64,000 nt of DNA, from the NCBI RefSeq assembly GCF_036884655.1, contig NC_088342.1:13915001-13979000 (forward strand). Direction: 5' to 3'. Below the pieces are notes generated by a model that had not been told where the DNA came from, did no database searches, and saw only the letters and a program-made list of their open reading frames with translations. The DNA is from Musa acuminata AAA Group. Its lineage: Eukaryota > Streptophyta > Magnoliopsida > Zingiberales > Musaceae. Made by a program: the position numbers and the translations under genes. Shown here piece by piece: positions 1 through 11,530 of the stretch (position 1 is its first letter; the number at the start of each line of letters is the position of its first letter).

Positions 1-690
1 CATGTCTTAATAACATGCTGGAAATTATGTGTTTTGGATACAAAAAATTTTATGATCATGAGCATATTTTATCTTCATGATTGTGTTTGAAAATCTATAG
101 CAAAACTATGTCCGAATGCATGAAAGTGTTAAATTTCATTTTTAGATTTTCTTGATCCTAACAATTCATTTTTGAAAATCTATTGATCTTGATGGTTTTA
201 TGATGAAATTCATTTTTCGATCCTAAATGTTGATGCATGTTTTTATTTAACATAAATGAAAAAGCATGCTAACATGAAATCAATCACTTAAAATAAAATA
301 CTTAAAAAAGGAAAAATATATTATCAATGAAATCATGAATCTACTTATGTTATGAATTTTGTGAACCATAAAAATGATTTTGATGATTTGAATTTGAGAT
401 GAGTTTTATCAAAATCATGATCTTGATTTCTTGGAATAATATGAGATTTCCTTCGATGCTCATTTCGATTATTTAAAAGGAGATTTATCGAAATGATTCA
501 TTGAATTTTGGATTCATGACTTGATCCTTCATTTGTTTATGAGATGGTTGAAATCTTTGTACCTTTGAATTTTTCCCTTCTTCTTTCGATTTTTGAATTT
601 ATGTATGTTATATGTTGAAGATTTGAAACCATGTTTTGATATCATGCATACCCAAGAAATGTTTATTTGTTTATGAGATGGTTGAAATCC
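1..690 (+). repeat. AT-rich 3' internal remnant of a SIRE-like copia element
   Basis: AT-rich non-coding DNA with many short repeats around ATCATG and GATGAAAT. It resembles the post-pol 3' region of the other SIRE-like copies in this window (for example 24311-25487) and runs straight into a SIRE LTR body near position 690. No convincing coding frame is present. The boundary with the LTR is approximate. Confidence 0.45.
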
Positions 691-1552
691 TTTCGGAATC
701 TGGGGGCAATTGGGCCCTTGACAGACCCAAATTAGGCCGAATCAGCCCATTCGGACCCAGATTTCCTGGCCAACTGTGGCACCGCCTGGGTCGGCGGTGG
801 CACCGCCCAGGAGCTCAGTCTTCCAGGAAAGCTGGGCGGTGGCACCGCCTGGGCTCAGTCTCCGAGCGAGACTGGGCAGTGGAACCACCCCAGTCAGGCG
901 GTGGCACCGCTAGAGCTCAGTCTCCGAGCTCTGTTAGGTAGTCGTACCGCCCAGTCTGGAGGTAGTACCGCCAGGACCCCGGAAATCCGGGAGATGACAT
1001 TTTGAGCTACAAATTCAAACCAATTTGGGGCCTATATAAACCCCGCCCTTTCCTGAAAGGGCACCGAAAATCCAATCTTACTCTGTGATTTTTAGAGCTC
1101 AAAAGTGTTGTAAGGCTAGAAGTTCTCCTCCCTTTTTTCTTTCAAGTTTTGATCTTTCAAGAGAGGAGAGAAAATTATGTAAGGTTTGTCACCTAAGCCC
1201 ATCAAAAGGAGTGAAACTATGAAAGGGTGGTTGGCCTTCGCCTATTGAAGGAAGGCCTATAGTGGACGTCGGTAACCTCATTAGAGGAGGAAGCCGAAAG
1301 TGGATGTAGGTCACGTTTGACCGAACCACTCTAAAATCTGGTTTGCATTTCCTTTGTGCTATTTATCTTAACTGCAAACTGCCTTCCTTACTTTACTTCA
1401 AATATGTTTCCGTAAGCTTTCAAAGGTAGTATCTAAAAAAAAATTTTACATCGGAATCGGATTTCAACATACGAACGCAGTTTTAATTGTCGAAAGTTTT
1501 TTGCTGCACTAATTCATCCCCCTCCCCCCTCTTAGTGCTCTTGATCCTAACA
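691..1552 (+). repeat. 5'-truncated SIRE-like LTR
   Basis: The stretch matches the 3' half of the SIRE LTRs at 12770-14567 and 20069-21818. It has the GGGCAATTGGGCCC block, a run of GGTGGCACCGCC-type palindromes, a TATATAAA box near 1033-1041, and the family terminus ending TAGTGCTCTTGATCCTAACA at 1552. The first several hundred bases of the LTR are missing. Confidence 0.75.
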
Positions 1553-1947
1553 GTGCCCTACAAGCCAATTACGTAAGTGATGACACGTGTGATATCAAAC
1601 GCACTTTTTTTACTTATTATTTATTTGATAATTTTCTCACTTTATATTGCCTATTGTATATATTATGATGTTAATGGATCTGTGCAATAGGAATCAGATT
1701 GTGATGAGATCACAATAATAAGAATGATTTGCCTTTAAACATACACTAAATAATCACGGTCATAGGTTCCTCGATAGAGACATTAAGATAACCGGACAAA
1801 CTAGTGTGCTGTATACTCATCCATATAATGGAGAAGACTAGTCTCATAGCTGTTCACATGGTAACACTAGAAATATAGTACAGGTGCTCATTGGAGAATG
1901 AGTTCACTAATTGATCTATTTACGGGATAATGAATTGTTGATGATAC
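1553..1947 (+). repeat. Old Angela-like LTR, left fragment
   Basis: It aligns with the 5' part of the Angela-like LTR (compare 9626-10035) but is clearly more diverged than the LTRs of copy 1. It starts about 12 bases into the LTR. It ends in GATAC, which recurs at 11459-11463, where the same LTR resumes. The two pieces are the halves of one old LTR split by a minus-strand SIRE insertion. Confidence 0.7.
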
Positions 1948-2810
1948 CATTAGGATCAAGAGCTAAGAGGAGGGGGGGGGGGGGAATTAGTGCAGCGAAA
2001 AACTTTCACGATTTTAAAAACCTTATTTCGATTAAAGCCGATTCAACTCAATACGTTTTAGAAGGAATTTGAGCGTGAAGTCTAAAGTGAAAATGTAAGA
2101 GAAAACTAAGGTGATTTGCAGTAGTGTAAATCACAAACACTTAGATTTCGTAAAGTCTTCATAGAAAGCTGATCTCGAAAGATGTTTTACGTCAAAGCGA
2201 ATGTAGACGTATTTAAAGCATAGTAAGGAGGAGAGGTAGTTTGCTATAAAGGAAAGATGCTCAAAGTAAATGCAAACCAAGATTTTAAAGTGGTTCGGTC
2301 AACGTGACCTACATCCACTATCGGCTTCCTCCTCCGATGAGGTCATCGGCGTCCATTAAAGGCCTTCCTTCAATAGGCAAAGGCTAACCACCCTTTTACA
2401 ACTTTTCTCCTTTTGACGGGCTTAGGAGACAACTCTTACAAGTTTAGATTTTACAACATTTTAAGCCCTCAAAGACTCAAGATTAAAGTAAGTTTTTCGT
2501 GCCCTTTAATGCAGGAAAGGGTGGGGTTTATATAGGCCCCAATGAGTTTGAAAATAGAGCCTAAAAGTGTCTATTCTCGGATTTTCGGGGTCATGGCGGT
2601 ACCACCGCCATTACTGGGTGGTACTACCGCCTACCATCTGACACTGGGTGGTACTACCACTCAGTCTAGGTGATACCACCGCTTGATAGCGCTCGAAGAC
2701 CGAGCTCAAGCGGCACCACTGCTTGATAGGGGCGGTACCACCACTGGCAGCAATAACTACTGACGGTACCATCGCCTGACAGGGGCAGTACTATCGCCCA
2801 GAATCCCTGA
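1948..2810 (-). repeat. Minus-strand SIRE-like LTR, 3' portion
   Basis: Read on the minus strand this is the distal part of a SIRE LTR: the palindrome array, a TATA box (TATATAAA, complement near 2531), the conserved leader, a poly-C/G tract (1972-1983) and the CTAATG-type terminus. Its 5' part is at 11098-11458. GATAC at 1943-1947 and 11459-11463 is the 5-bp target duplication of this insertion. The middle of the LTR is missing, apparently deleted together with the start of the element that landed in it. Confidence 0.75.
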
Positions 2811-3950
2811 TTGGAGAATGAGTTCACTGATTGATCCGCTTACGGAATGCTGGATGGTTGATGATGCCTTATTGTCAGACAGCGATTCTGTAGTCCTAGT
2901 GGTGTATCTGGTCCTTAGACTTGCGACACCAAGGATGTCCTGTATGAGTGCTCCACTCTTTGATACCAGACTTATAGGTTTGGCTGTCCCAGATCTAGTA
3001 CAGTTGGTCATTGGGAGTGGTAGTCGACCTTACGAGGGCTATTGAGTGTAGATAGAGGATCATCCACTCTCGGCATCATGAGAGGAATATCCCATGCGTT
3101 CTTGCTTAAACAAATCCCTGGCCAGGGTCATTCGGGTTGTGGGAGAAAGAGTTCTCCGGGAGAATCCGATTAGAGCGAGACTCGAGTAGAAACCGTATGG
3201 GTCTGACAACACCATGCTCGATATACGGTCTCTGGGATATTAGATGGATGAGGGACTATAGGTATACGGTAACTGAGGACAGACGGGTCCAATGGATTGG
3301 ATTCTCTTGTATCGTCTGGGGACTACGGCGTAGTGGCCTAGTACGTCCGTAGTCGATGAGTCGAGTGAATTATTACAGAGATAATAATTCACTGAGTTAG
3401 AAGGAGTTCTGACAGGTATGACTCACGGCCAGCTCGATATTGGGCCTAGAGGGTCACACACATATGGTAGGCATTGCGATGAATAGAGGTTCGGATATGA
3501 GATATCCGACGGAGCCCTTGTCTTATTGGATGCAGATCCAATACCCACTAGGGGAGGACCCATTAGGGTTTGATAGGGGACCTCTATAAATATGAGGGAT
3601 TCAAAGCCCCATAGGCTAGAGAGTTTTGTTTGTCTTTTCCTATTCTCCTCTCCATCTCCACCTTAGAGTAGGCATGGAGTTTTGAGGAGCGTCGTCGCAA
3701 CCCTGCTGTGTGGATCACCGCTAGAGAGGAGGACGCTTGACCTCCTTCACCCTCTCCTAAGGATTTGCAAGGAAACAGGTATATACGATCTCTCTAGGTA
3801 ACACAATCTACTCTATACGCAGTTTCTTGTTTCACGGATTTTTTGCGTACCAATCTTCGCACGACGACGAACATCTCTTTGGGAATCAGGGATTTTGTTT
3901 TCTTGTTCTTCCGCTGCGCATGTGATGTCGCCCCCAAGGATTTCCCAACA
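2811..3950 (+). repeat. 5' LTR of Angela-like copy 1 (5'-truncated)
   Basis: It matches 9975-11097 of the 3' LTR closely. It contains a TATA box (CTATAAATA, 3584-3592) and ends GGATTTCCCAACA at 3950, directly before the primer site. The first roughly 350 bases of the LTR are absent and the left edge abuts SIRE LTR sequence. Confidence 0.9.
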
Positions 3951-3951
3951 G

Positions 3952-3964
3952 TGGTATCAGAGCC
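3952..3964 (+). promoter_or_regulatory. Primer-binding site (tRNA-Met)
   Basis: TGGTATCAGAGCC lies one base after the LTR end. This is the standard plant copia primer site complementary to the 3' end of initiator tRNA-Met. Confidence 0.92.
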
Positions 3965-4059
3965 AGGTTGTTCGTGCGAATGATTGGTTTTGAACTACGT
4001 GTGTTGTGTTTCGGAAGAATTTTGATGTCAAAATTGTTGACGCAAAAACAAGGAAGGGC

Positions 4060-4452
4060 AGCAACAGTTGCTGCCCTCGATCTGCGTGCGTGCAGCGCAG
4101 CCGAAGGCGGGCAGCATAGGGGCTGCGTCTACTGCAGCCGGCCGGCGGCCTGCTTGCAGCAGGCTTACTGCCGGCGGGGCTGGCAGCCCACGGGCAGAGG
4201 CACCGCAGGATAGTGGTGCCTGCCGCTGTAGGACAGCGGCGCCCGCCGCCGCTGCTCCCGCGGGCGAAACCCCCCCACAGGGGCGGTCGCCCGGCGGGAC
4301 AGCACCGCCTGTGGAGGCGGTCGCGCCCGAACGGGGCGCCCACCCGCAGCAGCAGTGCCGCCTGCAGGCAAGGGCAGTGCCCTCGCCCAGCCGTACTGGC
4401 CGCCGCCGCCAGGGTGGCGGCGGCGGCGGCAGCGAAAAGGGGAAAGGGCATT
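4060..4452 (+). other. GC-rich leader island of the Angela-like element
   Basis: About 390 bases of very GC-rich DNA (GCC/GGC/CAG runs) within the 5' leader, in sharp contrast to the AT-rich flanks. It is conserved in copy 2 (about 60710-61085, minus strand) and decayed in copy 3 (about 46610-46980). Several frames stay open because stop codons are rare at this composition. The frame starting at 4068 is Ala/Pro/Gly/Arg-rich and partly shared with copy 2. I do not recognise a domain and make no protein call. Confidence 0.6.
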
Positions 4453-5228
4453 AGGGTTTTCTGGGCAAAAGACAGTTTTTCCCCTCAGAATTTGAGAAAT
4501 TCCAGTTTCTATCTTTTGTCCAAATTATGAAAATACCCCTATGAATTCAAAAATTCCCTATAATGTCCCTGATTTCAGAAAATATTAATTATTTAAAAAG
4601 TTTAGTTGATTATTATTTTATTATTATTATCTAGTAGTCCTACATGATGATGATTATTTATACATGTGATGTATGATGTGTGGACGGATGATCATGGACC
4701 GTCTGATGTGTTTACATGTGATTATTATTATTGAGGTCTGCGAGCCACCATTATATTTCTCGTTTATTGTCGGGCCTGCGTGCCTATGATTATGTTGTAA
4801 TCACATGAGGAGGCACAACGGGAGCGTGGATGAGATAGTGGGACCCACGAGACGGACGATCGTGATGCATGAAGATGCATCGAGATGTCGACGGAACCGA
4901 CAAGGACGAGATGGACGATCACAGGGCATGGAGATGCACCATTGCACACATAGATCTTGATGTGAGTGATTAGGCCTACTGGCTCGGGCCTAATCATATT
5001 AGGTTGTGGTCCATGATCATCTGGTGTAATTGCTTATATACATACTAGATATGTATATATATTTGCATGCGATGTAGATATATATTAAATATGTATATAT
5101 GTGACATGTCATATTAGGAGACCAAATCATAGAAACATCTCTCGATAATATTAAGTCGGTAAACGTGAGGCAATTAGATTGACCCACGTGGCCTTCCATC
5201 GTTATAAGTAGGAACCGATTCCCGGTGT

Positions 5229-5540
5229 AGGTTGAGTTGGTCGAGTCCCTCGAGACTCACCTATATCGCGATTCGCTATCTTGCTTACGACATAGAGATG
5301 TCACCGGTGACCTGAGGGTATGGTATACTTGGTCGAGTCCCTCGAGGGTATATCATCAAATCAGACTCATCTTGTAACGAAGGTGTTGACTTAACCGAGC
5401 ATCATGGTTGGTCGAGTCCCTCGAGGCCATGGTGATTCGGAGGCCGAACAGGACGGGAATCACAAGGAGTTATGATCGACAATAGTTGCCTACCTTTTAG
5501 GCTTAGTGTGATTGGTCGAGTCCCTCGAGGTTACACTAAG
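5229..5540 (+). repeat. Array of four leader hairpins with a constant apex
   Basis: Four copies of GGTCGAGTCCCTCGAG occur at about 5239, 5331, 5410 and 5514. Each is flanked by a different pair of complementary arms: 5229-5237/5254-5261, about 5321-5329/5348-5356, 5400-5407/5427-5434 and 5502-5511/5531-5540. The constant part can itself fold (TCGAG with CTCGA around TCC). The array lies about 190 bases upstream of gag and recurs in copies 2 and 3. Confidence 0.8.
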
Positions 5541-5725
5541 ACGCTGATTGGATCCTGATCCCCACTAGAAGTCTGTCGGAGACTTCCGTTTCACATGCTG
5601 AGGGTGTCGTGTGACTCGTTAGTAAAATAGTGGGAGCATATTAAGATAGAAGTCCATATCTTGATAGTTTATTTCTTGCAAAATCTGCATGTTATTCATT
5701 TCTGCTGCATCTTTATTTTCAGAAA

Positions 5726-6502
5726 ATGTCGCTTTCAAATCCCTTACGTGGCATACTTGATGTCAACTACCTCACTGGTCCAAATTATACGGATTGGCTC
5801 CGTAACTTGAGAATTGTTCTCACAGCGGAGAAAATCGTGTACGTCCTTGATACAGTGATGCCTGTGCCCGAAGAAGGGGTAAACGAGGATGAGATCGCTC
5901 GCTACGTGAAGTACATTGATGACTCTACTCTTGCTCAGTGCTATATGTTGGGCTCTATGACTCCTGAGTTACAAAGACAACATGAAAAGATGGATGCCAG
6001 ATCCATTCTCCTACATGTCCGTAAATTGTTTGAGGAACAGGGAAGGACTCAGCGATATGAGATATCTAAGAGTCTCTTCCGCGCTAGGATGACTAAGGAG
6101 ACACCGGTTCAGAACCATGTCCTAAAGATGATTGAGTGGATAGAGAAACTCACAGGTCTAGGAATGGTCCTAGAGGATAACTTGTGTGTGGACATTGTGT
6201 TTCAGTCCCTACCAGATTCCTTTTCACAGTTCATAATGAATTTTAATATGAACAAGCTTGAAGTGACTCTCCCAGAGCTTCTCAATATGTTGAGGGAGGT
6301 AGAGAGTACTATCAAGAAAGAGAAGCCAGTTCTCTACACTAGTGAGACCAAAAGGAAAAGGAAAGCAGAAAGGGCAAGGTCAAACCAGGTAAAGCAAAGG
6401 TTGCTAAGAAAGACCCAGCAAAGGACAAAGGCAAGTGCTTCCACTGTGGTAAAGATGGGCACTGGAAGAGAAACTGCAAAGAGTACCTTGCAGAAATGGT
6501 GA
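5726..6502 (+). pseudogene. gag of Angela-like copy 1 (frameshifted)
   Basis: The Gag capsid-like protein starts with ATG at 5726, soon after the leader. The N-terminal part has the LTGPNYTDWLRNL motif typical of copia Gag (UBN2/DUF4219-type), followed by a helical capsid region. Compared with copy 2, 19 bases are missing near 6376-6380 between two GAAAGG repeats. This shifts the frame, so the last 40 or so residues are not Gag-like. The true zinc knuckle ([14 protein letters not shown], about 6434-6475) is now in the frame of the downstream pol. In related copies gag and pol form one reading frame. Confidence 0.85.
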
Positions 6503-9500
6503 AACAAAAGCTTGATGAAGATTCAGATACATTCATGATCAATCTCCATTTGTCAGACTCTTATGATAATATATGGGTATTGGATACCGGTAGTGCTTAT
6601 CATATATGCAATTCGTTGCAGGTTCTGGCAAGGCCTAGGAGACTAGAGAGAGGCGAGATGGACCTCAAGATGGGTAATGGAGCAAAAGTTGCTGTAGTAG
6701 CTGTTGGCGAGGTCACCCTACATCTACGTAGTGAAGCTTTTATTGCATTAGATGCATGTTATTTTGTTCCTTCTATTATCAAAAACATTATCTCCATTTC
6801 ATGTTTAATGGTTAGTGGATATAAATTTGATTTTGAGAATGATAGTTGTTCGATATTATTAGATGATAAGATCATCACGAAAAGAACATTGCATAATGGT
6901 TTATTTATATTAGACACAACTCCACATATCATGAATGTAAATGTGTCCAAAAGGAAACGAGATGAGTTGAACAGTGCATACCTGTGGCATTGTAGGCTAG
7001 GTCACATCCATGAAAGAAGGATTCAAAAGTTACTAAATGATGGATATCTAAATCCATTCGACTATGTGTCATATGCAACTTGTGAGCCTTGCATTCGTGG
7101 AAAACCGACAAACTCTCCATTTAGTGGAACTGGAGAGAGAGCCACTGAGTTGTTGGAACTCATACATAGTGATGTATGTGGACCCATGTCAACTTATGCC
7201 ATTGGAGGTTACTCCTACTTCATTACATTTACTGATAATTTCTCAAGGTATGGATATGTATACTTAATGAAGTACAAGTCCGAGGCCTTTGAGAAATTCA
7301 GAGAGTATAAGAATGAGGTGGAGAACCAAACTGGAAAGAGTATCAAAACTCTTCGATCAGATCGAGGAGGTGAGTACTTAAGTACAGAGTTCACTCAATT
7401 CCTCAAGGACCAAAGGATATTATCCCAATGGACACCTCCTTATACACCTCAGCTCAATGGTGTCTCTGAAAAAAGAAATCGTATATTATTAGATATGGTA
7501 CGGTCCATGATGAGTTTCGCTGACCTACCCATCTCATTCTAGGGATATGCCCTAGAAACCGTAGCTTACCTTCTGAATAGAGTTCCAACTAAGTCGGTAG
7601 TGTCTACACCATATGAGATATGGAAAGGGAAGAAGCCTGATCTTAAGGTTGTTAAGATTTGGGGCTGCCCTGCACATGTTAAAAGACACAACCCCGATAA
7701 GTTAGAATCAAGGACAGAGCGATTCAAATTTATGGGATACCCCAAGGAAACTTGTGGGTATTATTTCTATTATCTCGAGGACCAAAAGGTCTTTGTAGCT
7801 AAGAGAGCAGTGTTCCTTGAGAAGGAACACATTCTTGGCAGAGATAGTGGGAGAATGATAGAATTGAGCGAGGTTGGAGAACCAAGCTCAAGCACCACTC
7901 TACAGCCCGAGTTTGTTCAGGTACCTAATACACAAGTTTCAACTTTACGCAGGTCTGATAGAGTATCCCATCCTCCTGAGAGATATGTGGGACATATTAG
8001 AGGAGAGGATGTAGAGGATATTGATCCTCAGACCTACGAGGAGGCTATTATGAGTATAGACTCTGGGAAGTGGCAAGAAGCCATGAATTCTGAGATGGAT
8101 TCTATGTACTCCAATAAGGTTTGGAACCTAGTTGATGCGCCCGAAGGTATTGTACCCATCGGTTGCAAGTGGATCTTTAAGAAAAAGATCGGAGTAGATG
8201 GAAAGGTAGAGACCTATAAAGCAAGGCTAGTGGTTAAGGGGTATCGTCAAAGGCAAGGTGTTGACTATGACGAAACCTTCTCACTCGTAGCAATGCTAAA
8301 ATCCATCAGAATTCTATTGGCTATTGTAGCACACTATGATTATGAGATCTGGCAGATGGATGTGAAAACAGCATTACTCAATGGGAACCTCGAGGAGGAG
8401 GTGTATATGATGCAACCTGAGGGATACGTGCCCAAGAACTACCCAGATAATGTGTGTAGGCTGCTTAGATCCATTTATGGATTAAAGCAAGCTTCCCGAA
8501 GTTGGAACATAAGATTTGATGAGGCAATCAGATCTTATGACTTCGTTAAGAGCGAAGATGAGCCTTATGTATACAGAAAGGTAAGTGGGAGCGCTATCAC
8601 CTTTTTAGTGTTATATGTGGATGACATCCTGATAATTGGGAATGACATAGGAATACTATCCACAGTAAAGGCTTGGTTATCTAGACACTTCTCCATGAAG
8701 GACTTAGGGGAAGCATCCTATATTTTGGGGATTAGAATCTATAGAGATAGATCCAAGAGGATACTTGGCTTGTCCCAGTCCAGGTACATAGAAACCATTG
8801 TCAAAAGGTTTGGCATGGAAAATTCCAAAAGAGGTCTCATACCGATGAGAAATGGGATATCGCTTTTTACGAGTATGTCCCAAAAGACTCCAGAAGAAAG
8901 GGCGGACATGCATATGATACCTTATGCCTCAGCAATAGGGTCTATCATGTATGTCATGCTATGTACTAGGCCTGATATAGCGCATGCTTTGAGTGTCACG
9001 AGCAGGTATCAAGCGGATCCAGGCTTGGAGCACTGGAAAGCAGTAAAGTGTATCCTTAAGTACTTGAGAAGGACTAAGGATCTTTTACTAGTATATGGAG
9101 GTAATAGCTTTAAGGTTGAAGGCTACACTGACTTAAGTTTTTAGTCTGATGTCGATGATAGCAAGTCGAATTCAGGGTATGTGTACAACTTGAATGGAGG
9201 AGCAGTATGCTGGAAGAGTTCCAAGCAAGATACCACAGCTGACTCGACCACAGAGGCAGAGTACATTGCTGCATCAGATGCAGCAAAGGAGGGAGTTTGG
9301 GTGAAGAAGTTCATCACAGATTTGGGAGTTGTGCTAGGTAGCGAAGAGCCGATCTCCCTATATTGCGACAATAACGGGGCGATTGCTCAAGCAAAGGAAC
9401 CTAGGTCTCATCAGAAATCTAAGCATGTTCTGAGGAGGTTCCACCTTATTAGAGAGATCATGACCCGAGGAGATGTAGTAGTGGAAAGAGTTCCATCCGA

Positions 9501-9600
9501 AGATAACATTGCAGATCCACTAACAAAGCCGTTATCTCAGATTTGTTTTGAGTGTCACAGGGGTCTGATGGGGATCAGACATATAGGTGATTGGCTTTAG
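6496..9600 (+). pseudogene. pol of Angela-like copy 1 (protease-integrase-RT-RNase H)
   Basis: One frame runs from the zinc knuckle to the end of RNase H with two internal stops. Protease has VLDTGSAYHICN (about 6577-6612). The GAG pre-integrase zinc site is [10 protein letters not shown] with CEPC (6985-7096). The integrase core has HSDVCG, RSDRGGEY and NGVSEK as DDE positions. Reverse transcriptase has QMDVKTA and YVDDIL (near 8617). RNase H has [12 protein letters not shown] and YCDNNGAIA. The stops are TAG at 7540-7542, where copy 2 has Trp, and TAG at 9142-9144 in the RNase H start. Other features are intact and the copy is fairly young. Confidence 0.92.
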
Positions 9601-9603
9601 GTC

Positions 9604-9614
9604 AAGTGGGAGAT
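9604..9614 (+). promoter_or_regulatory. Polypurine tract
   Basis: AAGTGGGAGAT directly precedes the 3' LTR and would prime plus-strand DNA synthesis. The same position is conserved in copy 2. Confidence 0.75.
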
Positions 9615-11097
9615 TGCTAGTCATAGGTGCCCAGCAAGCCAATCACGTGAGTGATGGCACGTGTGACTTAATACAGAATCATTTTGCTTATTATATTTTT
9701 GCATATATCACTTTATAACTATTGCATAAATGCATACATATATTATGATGTCCTTGGATTTGTGCAATGGGAATCGGATTGTGATGAGATCACGATAGTG
9801 AGATCGATTCACCTTTAAACACATATCCTAAATAATCCTGGTCATAGGTTACTCGAGAGGGATATCGTGATAACCGGACAGACTGATGTGTTGTATACCC
9901 GTCCATATGATGGATGTAGCTGGTCTCATAGCTGCTTGTGTAGGGACACTAGGGATACAGTACAGGTGCTCATTGGAGAATGAGTTCACTGATTGATCCG
10001 CTTACGGAATGCTGGATGGTTAATGATGCCTTATTGTCAGACAGCGATTCCGTAGTCCTAGTGGTGTATCTGGTCCTTAGACTTGAGACACCAAGGATGT
10101 CCTATATGAGTGCTCCACTCTTTGATACCAAACTTATAGGTTTGGCTGTCCCAGATCTAGTACAGCTGGTCATTGGGAGTGGTAGTCGACCTTACGAGGG
10201 CTATTGAGTATCGATAGAGGATCATCCACTCTCGGCGTCATGAGAGGAATATCCCATGTGTTCTTGCTCAGACAAATCCCTGGCCAGGGTCATTCGGGTT
10301 GAGGGAGAAAGAGTTCTCCGGAGAATCCGATTAGAGCGAGATTCGGTTTGACAACACCATGCTCGATATACGGTCTCTGGGATATTAGATGGTTGAGGGA
10401 CTATAGGTACACATAGTAACTGAGGATAGACAGGTCCAATGGATTGGATTCCCTTGTATCGTCTGGGGACTACGGCGTAGTGGCCTAGTACGTCCGTAGT
10501 CGATGAGTCGAGTGAATTATTACAGAGATAATAATTCACCGAGTTAGAAGGAGTTCTGACAGGTATGACTCACGGCCAGCTCGATATTGGGCCTAGAGGG
10601 TCACACACATATGGTAGGCATTGTGATGAATAGAGGTTCGGATATGAGATATCCGACGGAGCCCTTGTCTTATTGGATGCAGATCCAATACCCACTAGGG
10701 GAGGACCCATTAGGGTTTGACAGGGGACCTCTATAAATAGGAGGGATTCAGAGCCCCATAGGCTAGAGAGTTTTGTTTGCCTTTTCTTATTCTCCTCTCC
10801 ATCTCCACCTCAGAGTAGGCCTGGAGTTTTGAGGAGCGTCGTCGCAACCCTACTGTGTGGATCACCGCTAGAGAGGAGGACGCTTGACCTCCTTCACCCT
10901 CTCCTAAGGATCTGCAAGGAAACAGGGATATACGATCTCCCTAGGTAACACATTCTACTCTATACGCAGTTTCATGTTTCGCGGATTTTTTATGTACCAA
11001 TCTTCGCACGACGATGAACATCTCTTTGGGAATCGGGGATTTTGTTTTCTTGTTCTTCCGTTGTGCATGTGATGTCGCCCCCAAGGATTTCCCAACA
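9615..11097 (+). repeat. 3' LTR of Angela-like copy 1
   Basis: This is a full LTR of 1483 bases, from TGCTAGTCATAGG to TTTCCCAACA. It has a TATA box (CTATAAATAG at 10731-10740). It is close in sequence to the LTRs of copy 2 (1498 and 1460 bases). Confidence 0.92.
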
Positions 11098-11458
11098 TTA
11101 ATCATATTTTTCGACATGTCATTGGTCCCTCGACGCTTCATCCGATTTTTTGACGCATCGTCCTCTCTTGCGGCCTATTGTCTATCCGGCTAGTTGACTT
11201 AACAATTCCGATATTCTTGGTATAATATCCGCTTTTCTTGGCCCGATGTCTGAATCCATGGCCCGAAGCCTTCTGTCGATACGTCGACCAATCCTCCGAC
11301 TCGACGCCCAATATTCTGACATATTTTCCTCCGACACAACATAATTCTTCCTACTTTAATTGTCTTATCCTGATCGAAGCATCCTGCGTCACTCAAAACG
11401 TAGATTAAAACATAAACACTTATCAAATGGTTTCATTATCAAAATACGAGATTCAATA
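11098..11458 (-). repeat. Minus-strand SIRE-like LTR, 5' portion
   Basis: The reverse complement starts TATTGAATCTCG and continues as the SIRE LTR (compare 40541-40900). It is the other half of the LTR at 1948-2810, split by Angela-like copy 1. It ends at 11458, and GATAC (11459-11463) is its target duplication. Confidence 0.78.
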
Positions 11459-11530
11459 GATACCTCTTTATCAGACAATGATTGCATTATCCCAATTGTG
11501 TATTTGGTCTCTAAAAGTGAGTAGGGAACT
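11459..11530 (+). repeat. Old Angela-like LTR, right fragment
   Basis: The stretch GATACCTCTTTATCAGACAA onward aligns with the Angela-like LTR segment ATGATGCCTTATTGTCAGAC (compare 10023-10085). It continues the piece that stopped at 1947. Similarity fades near 11530. Confidence 0.6.

Larger units (their letters stand above)
2811..11097 (+). mobile_element. Angela/Tork-like Ty1-copia retrotransposon, copy 1
   Basis: Nearly complete element: truncated 5' LTR, tRNA-Met primer site, a leader of about 1.75 kb, gag, pol in copia order (protease, integrase, reverse transcriptase, RNase H), polypurine tract and full 3' LTR. The 5' LTR lacks its first 350 bases or so. The element sits inside a minus-strand SIRE LTR. 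Coding is broken by a 19-bp deletion and two in-frame stops. The lineage name rests on protein style and order and is tentative; assignment to Ty1/copia is firm. Confidence 0.9.

Noticed and set aside
2757..3045. Overlapping frames on both strands repeated at 9980-10207, 51215-51452 and 62068-62305
   Set aside because: They are the same stretch of the Angela-like LTR in each copy; the frame lies in U3 and has no protein similarity that I recognise.
5229..5540. Transcription terminator or riboswitch interpretation of the leader hairpins
   Set aside because: Bacterial-type elements are not expected in plant nuclear DNA, and the repeated constant apex fits a retroelement RNA structure better.
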